In this document: positions 6,909-13,149 of the stretch, piece after piece
Layout of the letters: each line of letters starts with the position of its first letter
How positions within the stretch are numbered: position 1 is the first letter of the stretch
From: an uncultured Kineothrix sp.
Lineage (GTDB): Bacteria; Bacillota; Clostridia; Lachnospirales; Lachnospiraceae
Reading direction: 5' to 3'
Length of the DNA stretch: 15,106 nt
Assembly: GCA_910587275.1 (NCBI GenBank)
Contig: CAJUMD010000085.1
Coordinates: 1 to 15,106, forward strand
The notes under the pieces: generated by a model
Databases searched by the model: none
Seen by the model: the letters and a program-made list of their open reading frames with translations, nothing else
What the model was told of the DNA's origin: nothing
Position numbers and translations under genes: made by a program

Positions 6909-6977
6909 GTGGTTTAAGAACGTTTTCTCATGGCAGTCGTACCATTCCCCAGCCATACATTTTTCCAATTCCGTCAT
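6909..6977 (-). pseudogene. Remnant of a maltose/sugar O-acetyltransferase gene (first 23 codons)
   Basis: Read on the minus strand from ATG 6977, the frame begins MTELEKCMAGEWYDCHEKTF, the unmistakable N-terminus of the maltose acetyltransferase (Mac) domain found in hexapeptide-repeat sugar O-acetyltransferases. An AAGAGG SD (complement of 6987-6992) stands nine bases before the ATG, so this was a real gene start. After residue 23 (His, 6909-6911) similarity stops; the frame then runs on into the antisense of the radical SAM gene. The catalytic left-handed beta-helix is wholly missing. The gene was therefore cut by a deletion or rearrangement whose join lies at about 6884-6908. Confidence 0.75.
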
Positions 6978-7010
6978 ATGTTGACACCTCTTGATGTCAT
7001 CTTAATGGAA

Positions 7011-7045
7011 ATCCTGTTACAGCGCAAGTAACAGGATGTTTTTTT
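7011..7045 (+). terminator. Intrinsic terminator downstream of the AmmeMemoRadiSam genes
   Basis: ATCCTGTTAC (7011-7020) pairs perfectly with GTAACAGGAT (7028-7037) around a 7-nt loop, followed by G and seven T (7039-7045). It probably ends the transcript that starts at 2913, 128 nt past the radical SAM stop, with the acetyltransferase remnant lying between. Confidence 0.85.
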
Positions 7046-7323
7046 GTAAGGGGGTACTTTATCGTAACTTCCTTCTTTTGTTGTTGCGATAAGGTATGAA
7101 AAAATGCCGGAATGGATAATATCCGGGATTACCGGAGAAACGTATATGGAAATGTGTATAAACAAATAATATTTCAGGCTACACTTTAGTATATAGTTTA
7201 GCACATCAGGAAAATAAAGTCTAGTAAATTTTCTTTTTTTCATTAAAATATTATTATAGCAGGTAATACGATAACTTTTTTGCAAATTTTGAAGCAGGGA
7301 AGCAGGCGGAGAGGAGTACGAAC

Positions 7324-10300
7324 ATGGAAAACGGGAAAAAGGAACGGGGCACGCAGCGGAAGGACGAGGAGGGATATCTTCAGGAAACCCTTGCCGTGGT
7401 GCGGGCGAACATGGAAAATTACGGACAGGAAGTGAGCCGGATGCAGGCGGATATTGACGAGATGCTGGCACATTACCACGACAACGATATGGAAGTGCTC
7501 ACCATCCTGAATAATACGGTGACGCTGCATGAACATATGAAACGGGCGCTTATGCGGAACAGGAAAGCGGAGAAAAAGCCGTATTTCGGCAGAATTATTT
7601 TCCACGACGAAGCGTTGGATAAGGAGGAGTCCGTTTATATCGGCAAAGGAGGGGTTTCGAGGGACACGACCCACTGGATGGTGGTGGACTGGCGTGCGCC
7701 GGTGGCAAATGCCTATTATGAGAACAGTCTGGGGAAGTGCAGTTATGCGGCGCCGGGCGGCGTGCAGATGAAAATCGACCTGAAGCTAAAGCGGACGTAT
7801 GAGATTGAAGACGGGAAACTTTTGGACTATTTTGACAGCGAAGTAGTCGCCAATGATGAACTGCTGACCAAATACCTTGCGAAGAACAAACAGGCGGTAT
7901 TGGGGGAAATCGTTGCCACAATCCAAAAAGAACAGAATGAAATCATCCGGAAATCCCCGTACCATAACGTGATTGTGCAGGGGGTGGCAGGCTCTGGCAA
8001 GACTACTGTGGCGATGCACCGGATTTCCTATATTCTCTATAATTATGCGGAGCGGTTTAAACCGGATGATTTTTACATTGTGGGGAGTAACCGGATTCTG
8101 CTTAACTATATCACGGGGGTTTTGCCTGACCTGGATGTGTACGGTGTGCGGCAGATGACCATGGAACAGCTTTTTGTGCGGCTTTTGTATGAGGACTGGG
8201 ACGAACGCAGGCATCACATCAGGGGGCTTGATAAAAGCGGGAAAGCGGGAAGCGTGAAGGGCAGGCTTACATGGTTTTGGGATTTGGAGGAATACTGCCG
8301 GAAACTGGAATGGGATGCGATTGGGCGGGAAAGTGTATTCTTAAACCCGGAACAGTTTGTGGAGGGGATTAAGGACGGGAAGACCGGCGTGTTTGACCGG
8401 ACGGGGGGAAGACCGGCGAGAGAGCAGGATTTGGTTCTGCTGATGGACGGGGAAGCCGTGGAGAACTATATCAGGCAGAATCCGTCGGTGTCCGTGCAGA
8501 ATAAGATAGACCGGTTAAACGGGCGCCTGCTTGGAAAAGTGAAGGAAGAATTTTTAGGTAAGGGACTCTCCTATACGGAGGCGGAACAGAAGGCGATTGT
8601 AAAGGCTTACCGGGGAAGGTACGGGGGCAGGGTATGGAAAAAATCCATCTATGAGATGTACGGGGAGTTCCTTGCCGGACAGGAGCGGAAAGGGTACGCG
8701 GTGGATGTGCCGGGGGAAGAATTTGACGTTTATGACCTGGCGGCGCTGGCATATCTGTATAAGAGGGTGAAGGAGAAGGAGGTCATCAGCGAGGCGCACC
8801 ATGTGGTCATCGATGAAGCGCAGGATTTCGGGATGATGGCGTACAGTGTGCTCAAATTCTGTATCAAAGGATGTACTTATACGGTGATGGGGGATGTATC
8901 CCAAAACATTCATTTCGGCTATGGGTTGAATGACTGGGAAGAACTGCGGAACCTGCTTTTGACGGATTCCATGGACAGTTTCGGGATTCTGAAAAAAAGC
9001 TACCGGAATACGGTGGAAATATCGGATTTTGCCACGGATATCCTGCACCATGGCAGGTTTTCCGTTTATCCGGTAGAGCCTATCATCCGGCACGGGAATC
9101 CGGTGCGGGTGAAAGAGGTTCCGGACAGGAAAGCGTTGGTGCAGGAAGCGGCAAAAACCTGTAAAGGATGGCGGGAAGCGGGTTATGATACGATAGCCGT
9201 TATCTGCCGCAGCGGGGAAAGCGCCGCCCTGACGGCTGCGGAGCTGTCGGAATACGTGGACGTAATGGAAAGCGATTTGGAGAAAGCGGTGTTCGGGAAC
9301 GGGATTATGGTTCTTCCCGTGGAATATACCAAAGGGCTGGAATTTGACGCGGTGCTGGTATTTAATCCGGTACGGGAGGATTATCCGGTGGACGACGGTC
9401 ATGCGAAGCTGCTCTACGTGGCGGCGACCCGTGCGCTCCATGAATTGTGCGTACTGCATGACGGCAGGCTGACGGGGCTGATTGCAGACCCTGTGCCTGT
9501 CAGGGAAGAAACGGGGACAGACGGCGGAGGAAAAGGTAATCCCGGAGCAGGCGGGGCGCCGGGAAGCGGTAATTCCGCGGCAGGCGGGGTGGCAGCAGCC
9601 GGTAATTCCCAGACAGAAGGAACGGACGGCACCAAAAAGCCTGGCATCACAGACAGTGCAGGAACCGCGCAGCGCAAAAGGCCGGTTGCCGTCGCTGCGA
9701 AAGGGAAACCCCTTATGTCCGTCAGGGGCAATACGCCGGAGGACAAAAAGCCGTTCATCAGCAGGCAGATGCCGAAGCCTTCCGCACATTTGGCGGCGGG
9801 AAGGCAGGAGACGGAAGGGAAGGGCGCGGGGAAAGACGCGGAAGCGGATTTCCGCACGGCGGTACGCGGGACGGAAAGCGTAAAAAAAGTAACCGCAAAA
9901 GTGCGCAGGGCAGAAGACGGTTACGGGTTCGGGGATATGCCCGCTACGGAAATGCTTCGTCCGGCAGGACACGGGAAAATCGACCTGTCCGTACGGTGGT
10001 TTGCCAGGCAGGAGGACGGGCTATACCTGCAAAGCCGGTACGGGACGCTGCGCCTTTGCCCCATAAGCGGCTCCGTAATCCGGGTAACCTTCGTAAAGGG
10101 CGGACAGATGGGCAGCCGTGTATGTGACGGAATCGCCGTCCGCCGGACGGAGCAGGCGTGGCTGTATAAGGAGTCCGGGAAATATGTGGAACTCCTGACC
10201 GATACGCTCTGCCTGCAGGTGGATAAGACATGTGGGGCAGTACGCTACATGACAAGGGATGGAAAGCTGCTGCTGGCAGAGCGGGGGAAGGAGTGCAGGC

Positions 10301-10668
10301 AGTTGGAAGACGCAAAAGGAGGCAGGGAAAGGGGCTGGCTGTTTTTGGATTGGCAGAAAGGGGAAAGCCTGTACGGCTTCGGACCGGGGAAACGGATCGG
10401 AACAGGAGAAAACGGAATGAAGCTGCGGGGAACCGCAAGGTACATTTCCCATGGGAAGGGCGCGGACCGCTTTCCTTTTGTGTTCTCGGATAAGGGGTAC
10501 GGGATTTTGCTGGCAACGGGGGCGGATGCAGTCTGCTGTGACGTTTCCGCATACGGGTCTTATCTGTATGCGGAGTACGGGGCCGGGATGGATTTTTACT
10601 TTATTGCGGGGGAAGGGCAGAAGGACGTTTGGGAAGAATACGGGAAGCTGTGCGGAAATGCGTTTTGA
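7324..10668 (+). CDS. helD: HelD-type RNA polymerase recycling ATPase fused to a C-terminal GH31 N-domain-like beta-sandwich
   Basis: A 1114-residue fusion. Residues 1 to about 725 are a full HelD: an N-terminal coiled coil that in relatives enters RNA polymerase, the hallmark VVDWRAPVANAYYENSLG (120-137), Walker A GVAGSGKTT (220-228), Walker B VVIDEAQD (494-501), MGDVSQNIH (522-530), KSYRNT (558-563), EYTKGLEFDAV (667-677) and LLYVAATRALHEL (697-709). HelD uses ATP to free RNA polymerase from stalled complexes. Residues about 726-890 are a Gly/Ala/Lys-rich linker. Residues about 895-1110 resemble the non-catalytic N-terminal beta-sandwich of GH31 alpha-glycosidases (YGTLRLCPISGSVIRVTF, then WQKGESLYGFGPGKR, then DKGYGILLAT, then MDFYFIAGEGQKDVWEEYGK), and the chain stops where a GH31 barrel would begin. 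No signal peptide, so the sugar-domain-like part is cytoplasmic. Start: GAGGAG (7311-7316), seven bases before the ATG. HelD part certain; GH31 relation judged by eye. Confidence 0.9.
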   Translation: MENGKKERGTQRKDEEGYLQETLAVVRANMENYGQEVSRMQADIDEMLAHYHDNDMEVLTILNNTVTLHEHMKRALMRNRKAEKKPYFGRIIFHDEALDKEESVYIGKGGVSRDTTHWMVVDWRAPVANAYYENSLGKCSYAAPGGVQMKIDLKLKRTYEIEDGKLLDYFDSEVVANDELLTKYLAKNKQAVLGEIVATIQKEQNEIIRKSPYHNVIVQGVAGSGKTTVAMHRISYILYNYAERFKPDDFYIVGSNRILLNYITGVLPDLDVYGVRQMTMEQLFVRLLYEDWDERRHHIRGLDKSGKAGSVKGRLTWFWDLEEYCRKLEWDAIGRESVFLNPEQFVEGIKDGKTGVFDRTGGRPAREQDLVLLMDGEAVENYIRQNPSVSVQNKIDRLNGRLLGKVKEEFLGKGLSYTEAEQKAIVKAYRGRYGGRVWKKSIYEMYGEFLAGQERKGYAVDVPGEEFDVYDLAALAYLYKRVKEKEVISEAHHVVIDEAQDFGMMAYSVLKFCIKGCTYTVMGDVSQNIHFGYGLNDWEELRNLLLTDSMDSFGILKKSYRNTVEISDFATDILHHGRFSVYPVEPIIRHGNPVRVKEVPDRKALVQEAAKTCKGWREAGYDTIAVICRSGESAALTAAELSEYVDVMESDLEKAVFGNGIMVLPVEYTKGLEFDAVLVFNPVREDYPVDDGHAKLLYVAATRALHELCVLHDGRLTGLIADPVPVREETGTDGGGKGNPGAGGAPGSGNSAAGGVAAAGNSQTEGTDGTKKPGITDSAGTAQRKRPVAVAAKGKPLMSVRGNTPEDKKPFISRQMPKPSAHLAAGRQETEGKGAGKDAEADFRTAVRGTESVKKVTAKVRRAEDGYGFGDMPATEMLRPAGHGKIDLSVRWFARQEDGLYLQSRYGTLRLCPISGSVIRVTFVKGGQMGSRVCDGIAVRRTEQAWLYKESGKYVELLTDTLCLQVDKTCGAVRYMTRDGKLLLAERGKECRQLEDAKGGRERGWLFLDWQKGESLYGFGPGKRIGTGENGMKLRGTARYISHGKGADRFPFVFSDKGYGILLATGADAVCCDVSAYGSYLYAEYGAGMDFYFIAGEGQKDVWEEYGKLCGNAF

Positions 10669-10679
10669 CGCAGGTACCC

Positions 10680-11345
10680 CTATCCTTTTTCTGCCCCCAT
10701 TGCCCGGTACCCAATCAAAACCGTCCAAACATAAGCACAGGTTTTTGGAATCATCAACATACCGATAGGGGGAATTGCTTCCGCCCAAAGTACGACCGGA
10801 ATGTAAAATCCGAAACTTAGGACAATCGTCAGCCACATCCACCGGAAGGCCCGGTCATCCTGTTCTTTTGCTTTTTGGAAGAACAGGATGATGACTAGAA
10901 GTCCGAGCAGTGCAAACGGGATATTCCGGTAAATCCCCCAACGGATTGGCGGTGCGGCGCTCAACCATTCATTCTGCGGGAGCAGGCACAGGAGGATACG
11001 GAGGACTGCCAGTACATATACGGCGGCAGTAAGCCCTGTTTGTCCGGTGATGCGGTAGCGTGCCCTCCATACATAGTACAAAAGGACATAAAAAACGGTC
11101 ATGGTAACGGAAGTAATCAGTTTACCGATACCGAGTGCATGGGTAAAATTCCCAAGTCCGGTTGTGCATAATGCGACGGCACGCGGGACCAAATGAAAAG
11201 AGTCTCCCAAGCCGAGCACGATAGCCATGATGCCAAACAGGAGGTACTGTGTGCGCCCGCTGCTTTTCCGGATTATGAGGATGCCGAGTGTGATTACGGT
11301 AAGTAAGTATACGGTGTCAAATGAAGTTTCCATGATTGCCTGCAT
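10680..11345 (-). CDS. Integral membrane protein, about seven TM segments, unknown function
   Basis: A 221-residue very hydrophobic protein with about seven membrane segments (roughly 10-26, 32-50, 75-93, 105-123, 140-157, 168-187, 192-213). Conserved-looking polar spots inside or near membrane helices are GDSFHLVPR (47-55) and GKLITSVTMTVFY (74-86). I do not recognise a characterised family. The ATG at 11345 is preceded by an AAAGGAAAG purine stretch. It is the third gene of the TetR-led operon, 58 nt after the second, so it is probably controlled by that regulator; TetR regulators often control membrane exporters or envelope proteins, but nothing here shows transport motifs. Its stop codon is only 11 nt from that of the convergent helD gene, with no terminator in between. 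Confidence 0.8.
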   Translation of the reverse strand: MQAIMETSFDTVYLLTVITLGILIIRKSSGRTQYLLFGIMAIVLGLGDSFHLVPRAVALCTTGLGNFTHALGIGKLITSVTMTVFYVLLYYVWRARYRITGQTGLTAAVYVLAVLRILLCLLPQNEWLSAAPPIRWGIYRNIPFALLGLLVIILFFQKAKEQDDRAFRWMWLTIVLSFGFYIPVVLWAEAIPPIGMLMIPKTCAYVWTVLIGYRAMGAEKG

Positions 11346-11403
11346 GTGTTTTCTTTCCTTTCTTTTTATATTCTTTATTACATTTGTTATGATTCCCGGT
11401 TCA

Positions 11404-11835
11404 TTATTTTTTCCTGTGGGCAGCAGACAGGTAATTCCGGCCGAACAGGATACCGGCTAACAGAAGGGACAGTCCCAAACCCGAATAAAATACGGCGATA
11501 AAACGTTCGGGGGCAAAACCGGATGCCCGCAGGTAAATGCCGCCTGCCATCATGAATGCCATAACGGCAAACGACTTTAAATCAAAGAATTTCAGGAAAA
11601 ACTGGCGTTCTTCCCCGTAGCCCAAAATCCTTCCCGTATGTTTTTTGACGATCCTGCCGAAAATAAAGAATTGGAATACCGTAAATATAAGGAAGGAAAG
11701 AAATAAATTCAAAACCGACAGGTATGCCGGATACAGCAGGAATCCGATGCGGAAAATATTGAATCCGGCGGCGCTCCAAACCAGACACGCAATAAGAAGC
11801 AGGGTCCTTTTTTCCACTTTCATGTATTTATCCAT
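11404..11835 (-). CDS. Small integral membrane protein (four TM), unknown function
   Basis: A 143-residue protein with about four membrane helices (10-28, 38-60, 86-104, 111-132), a basic N-terminus (MDKYMKVEKR) and a basic tail (RKK), with a charged loop between helices two and three (KKHTGRILGYGEERQFF). No characterised family is recognised. The start at 11835 is chosen because AGGAGG (complement of 11843-11848) lies seven bases upstream; a longer frame reaching 11877 would run inside the regulator gene. The gene overlaps the 3' end of the TetR gene by 8 nt, indicating translational coupling and a common transcript. It may work together with the seven-TM protein encoded next. Confidence 0.85.
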   Translation of the reverse strand: MDKYMKVEKRTLLLIACLVWSAAGFNIFRIGFLLYPAYLSVLNLFLSFLIFTVFQFFIFGRIVKKHTGRILGYGEERQFFLKFFDLKSFAVMAFMMAGGIYLRASGFAPERFIAVFYSGLGLSLLLAGILFGRNYLSAAHRKK

Positions 11836-12427
11836 AAAGCGTCCTCCTAACCAGTTCAAGAACCGCACTGTCGTCATAATTATGCCGGATCAGGGCGGAA
11901 ATGATTAGTGAAAATATGATTTCGGTAAATTTCTGAGGGGTTAATATGTCGTTAAAGACTCCGGGACGGACCTTTTGGTCCTTTGCCAATACGGCACCGA
12001 GTTCTTTTTGGATATGCTCCCATGATTGCGTCATCCGTTGTTTCGCGTTTTCTTTTCTTGCTTTTTCTTCCTCTCCTTTTCCGCCCTTTTCCCCGTCCCC
12101 CAAAAAGCCCATGGTGGAATGAACCGTGAAAAAGCCGGGATATTCTTCCCCTCCTTCCCTCAAACGGTCAAAAATCCAGCCGACGCAGTCCGAAAAACAG
12201 GTAAAACCGGCTTCCTGTCCCGGAAAGTGGAAAATATCATGCCATATGCTTTCCACGGTGGCTGCCGTTAAGTCGGATTTGGAATCGAAATAGTTGTAAA
12301 TGGAGCCAACGGAGACTCCGCAGGCGGCGGCTACCTGCCGTATGCTGACAGCCTGCCATCCCTCAGTCTTTACCAATTGTCTGCTCGCGTTCAAAATGGC
12401 TTCCCTGGAAGTAATGACGGTATTCAT
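11828..12427 (-). CDS. TetR/AcrR-family transcriptional regulator
   Basis: A 199-residue one-component repressor. The N-terminal TetR helix-turn-helix spans about 8-60: TSREAILNASRQLVKTEGW, then VSIRQVAAACGVSVGSIYNY (28-47) and FDSKSDL. The C-terminal ligand domain (65-199) has no close match I can name and contains a highly charged insert (DGEKGGKGEEEKARKENAK, 111-129). The ATG at 12427 was preferred because AAGGAGG (complement of 12437-12443) is nine bases upstream; the frame is open further, to 12490, but that would cover the promoter and operator. It is the first gene of a three-gene minus-strand operon with two membrane proteins. Self-repression is likely, since a palindrome overlaps its promoter's start region. 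The inducing ligand is unknown. Confidence 0.94.
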   Translation of the reverse strand: MNTVITSREAILNASRQLVKTEGWQAVSIRQVAAACGVSVGSIYNYFDSKSDLTAATVESIWHDIFHFPGQEAGFTCFSDCVGWIFDRLREGGEEYPGFFTVHSTMGFLGDGEKGGKGEEEKARKENAKQRMTQSWEHIQKELGAVLAKDQKVRPGVFNDILTPQKFTEIIFSLIISALIRHNYDDSAVLELVRRTLYG

Positions 12428-12449
12428 CTGGCAGCTCCTCCTTTCAAAC

Positions 12450-12462
12450 TGAACAATGTTCA
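12450..12462. promoter_or_regulatory. Probable TetR operator palindrome
   Basis: TGAACAATGTTCA is a perfect palindrome of two 6-nt arms around one central base. It begins at the last base of the -10 box and covers the expected transcription start, 22 nt before the regulator's ATG. TGAACA-type half sites are common among TetR/AcrR operators, so this is the likely binding site of the downstream regulator. Confidence 0.8.
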
Positions 12463-12490
12463 TTATAGGGCGATTTGTTTTGGATGTCAA
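12462..12490 (-). promoter_or_regulatory. Consensus sigma-A promoter of the TetR operon
   Basis: On the minus strand, TTGACA (complement of 12485-12490) and TATAAT (complement of 12462-12467) are both perfect and separated by exactly 17 nt. Such a strong promoter implies that its activity is normally held down by a repressor. Confidence 0.93.
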
Positions 12491-12567
12491 GCAGGGGAGG
12501 TAATTTTTGCAATAAATAAAATAGTAACAGCTCGGCCTGCAATGTTATGTTCGGGGTGAGTAGGGAC

Positions 12568-12601
12568 GTAAAAACCAGGAGCACAACCCCCTGGTTTTTA
12601 C
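12568..12601. terminator. Perfect 12-bp hairpin with A/T flanks, bidirectional terminator-like
   Basis: GTAAAAACCAGG (12568-12579) pairs exactly with 12590-12601 around a 10-nt loop. The A-run and T-run are inside the stem, so it could stop transcription from either side. No gene ends beside it; it stands between the divergent TetR promoter and the rtcB region and may insulate them or be left from a lost gene. Confidence 0.55.
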
Positions 12602-12843
12602 TGGTTATCAAAAAATGTAATGCCGTATCATAACATTTCGTTTTATTCTATTATTCTAGCTTTGAAGAAAATGTTGGCATTATGATGATGGAAATTAGTT
12701 TTATATGGGTGTATTATGTAATTGGCAACTCCCTGACGCTCCATCCAAAAATAATTAGGGAGAGAGCGAGGTGCTTAATCAGGGTATCTCGACAAGTCAG
12801 GTTAATATAAATAAATTTCTATAAAAATCAGTGAATGAAAGAC
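12602..12843. other. AT-rich intergenic stretch, no gene seen
   Basis: No reading frame with an RBS, no tRNA and no known riboswitch core was recognised here. A short segment (12729-12768) has two crossing complementary pairs, CTCCCT/AGGGAG and CGCTC/GAGCG, which could form a pseudoknot or be chance. Base composition is clearly more AT-rich than the genes to the left. Confidence 0.5.
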
Positions 12844-12872
12844 TTGTTTATTTTAGTTACTTGTGTTAGTAT
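12844..12872 (+). promoter_or_regulatory. Probable promoter for the leader ORF and rtcB-prfH
   Basis: TTGTTT (12844-12849), a 17-nt gap, and TAGTAT (12867-12872) preceded by TG one base away (12864-12865) form a plausible extended -10 promoter. It is about 53 nt before the leader ORF start and 278 nt before the rtcB start. Confidence 0.5.
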
Positions 12873-12924
12873 GTAACCGTTGAATTAACAAACCATTGAA
12901 CCGGATAGAAAAGGAGGGCTTACT

Positions 12925-13005
12925 ATGCAGAAAAATACAACAATCCAAAACAGAATAATGCAACTGGCAATGAAAGGTATGTCACTCCGTACATCTTACA
13001 GATAG
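12925..13005 (+). CDS. 26-codon leader ORF upstream of rtcB
   Basis: ATG at 12925 follows a perfect AAGGAGG (12911-12917) by seven bases and opens a 26-residue frame, MQKNTTIQNRIMQLAMKGMS then LRTSYR, ending in TAG at 13003-13005. The peptide is basic, with no membrane segment and no run of one amino acid such as amino-acid biosynthesis leaders have. It resembles no small protein I know. Its position, after a promoter and before a hairpin and an intrinsic terminator that precede rtcB, suggests a regulatory leader peptide, but it could equally be the stub of a truncated gene. Confidence 0.55.
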   Translation: MQKNTTIQNRIMQLAMKGMSLRTSYR

Positions 13006-13021
13006 CTTTATTTTACTGTGC

Positions 13022-13061
13022 CAATAGAAAGTTTCGATAAGGATTTTTGAAAGTTCTATTG
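13022..13061 (+). promoter_or_regulatory. Leader RNA hairpin before the rtcB terminator
   Basis: CAATAGAA (13022-13029) pairs with TTCTATTG (13054-13061), and TTTC (13032-13035) with GAAA (13049-13052), giving about 12 pairs with a small internal loop and a 13-nt terminal loop. It starts 17 nt after the leader ORF stop and lacks a following T-run, so it is not itself a terminator. Confidence 0.5.
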
Positions 13062-13093
13062 TCCCGTATTGTATAGATAGTGAAAGTGTGACC

Positions 13094-13116
13094 AGCACCT
13101 TTGGGGTGCTTTTTTT
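13094..13116 (+). terminator. Intrinsic terminator immediately upstream of rtcB
   Basis: AGCACC (13094-13099) and GGTGCT (13105-13110) form a six-pair stem with a 5-nt loop, followed by a run of T to 13116. It lies 33 nt before the rtcB ATG and downstream of the leader ORF. Transcripts starting at the promoter near 12872 would end here unless the stem is prevented from forming; no other promoter is evident between it and rtcB. Confidence 0.75.
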
Positions 13117-13149
13117 GCGCCCATTTTTTAGAAGAGGAAAAATAAAATC

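Larger units (their letters stand above)
6884..7323. other. 440-bp stretch without an intact gene, between the radical SAM gene and helD
   Basis: It holds the acetyltransferase remnant (6909-6977), a strong intrinsic terminator (7011-7045), a weaker hairpin (7055-7064 with 7087-7096, ten pairs with one G-T, 22-nt loop) and about 180 nt of AT-rich sequence leading to helD. I found no convincing -35/-10 pair for helD; TATTAT at 7252-7257 is a possible -10 without a good -35. The 25 bases between the radical SAM stop and the remnant belong to neither gene. Confidence 0.6.

Noticed and set aside
8554..9972. Minus-strand open frame of 472 codons inside helD
   Set aside because: It lies antisense to the linker and motor of a clearly recognisable protein, has no RBS or family similarity, and is rich in Cys/His/Arg/Pro as expected from the complement of GC-rich coding sequence.
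12729..12768. Possible H-type pseudoknot from two crossing short complementary pairs
   Set aside because: Stems of six and five pairs with an awkward 15-nt middle loop and 1-nt last loop; it lies upstream of the likely promoter, so it may not even be transcribed. Chance is the simpler reading.
12769..12775. AGGTGCT as anti-terminator strand for the rtcB terminator (complement of 13094-13100)
   Set aside because: Only seven bases, more than 300 nt away and upstream of the probable promoter.
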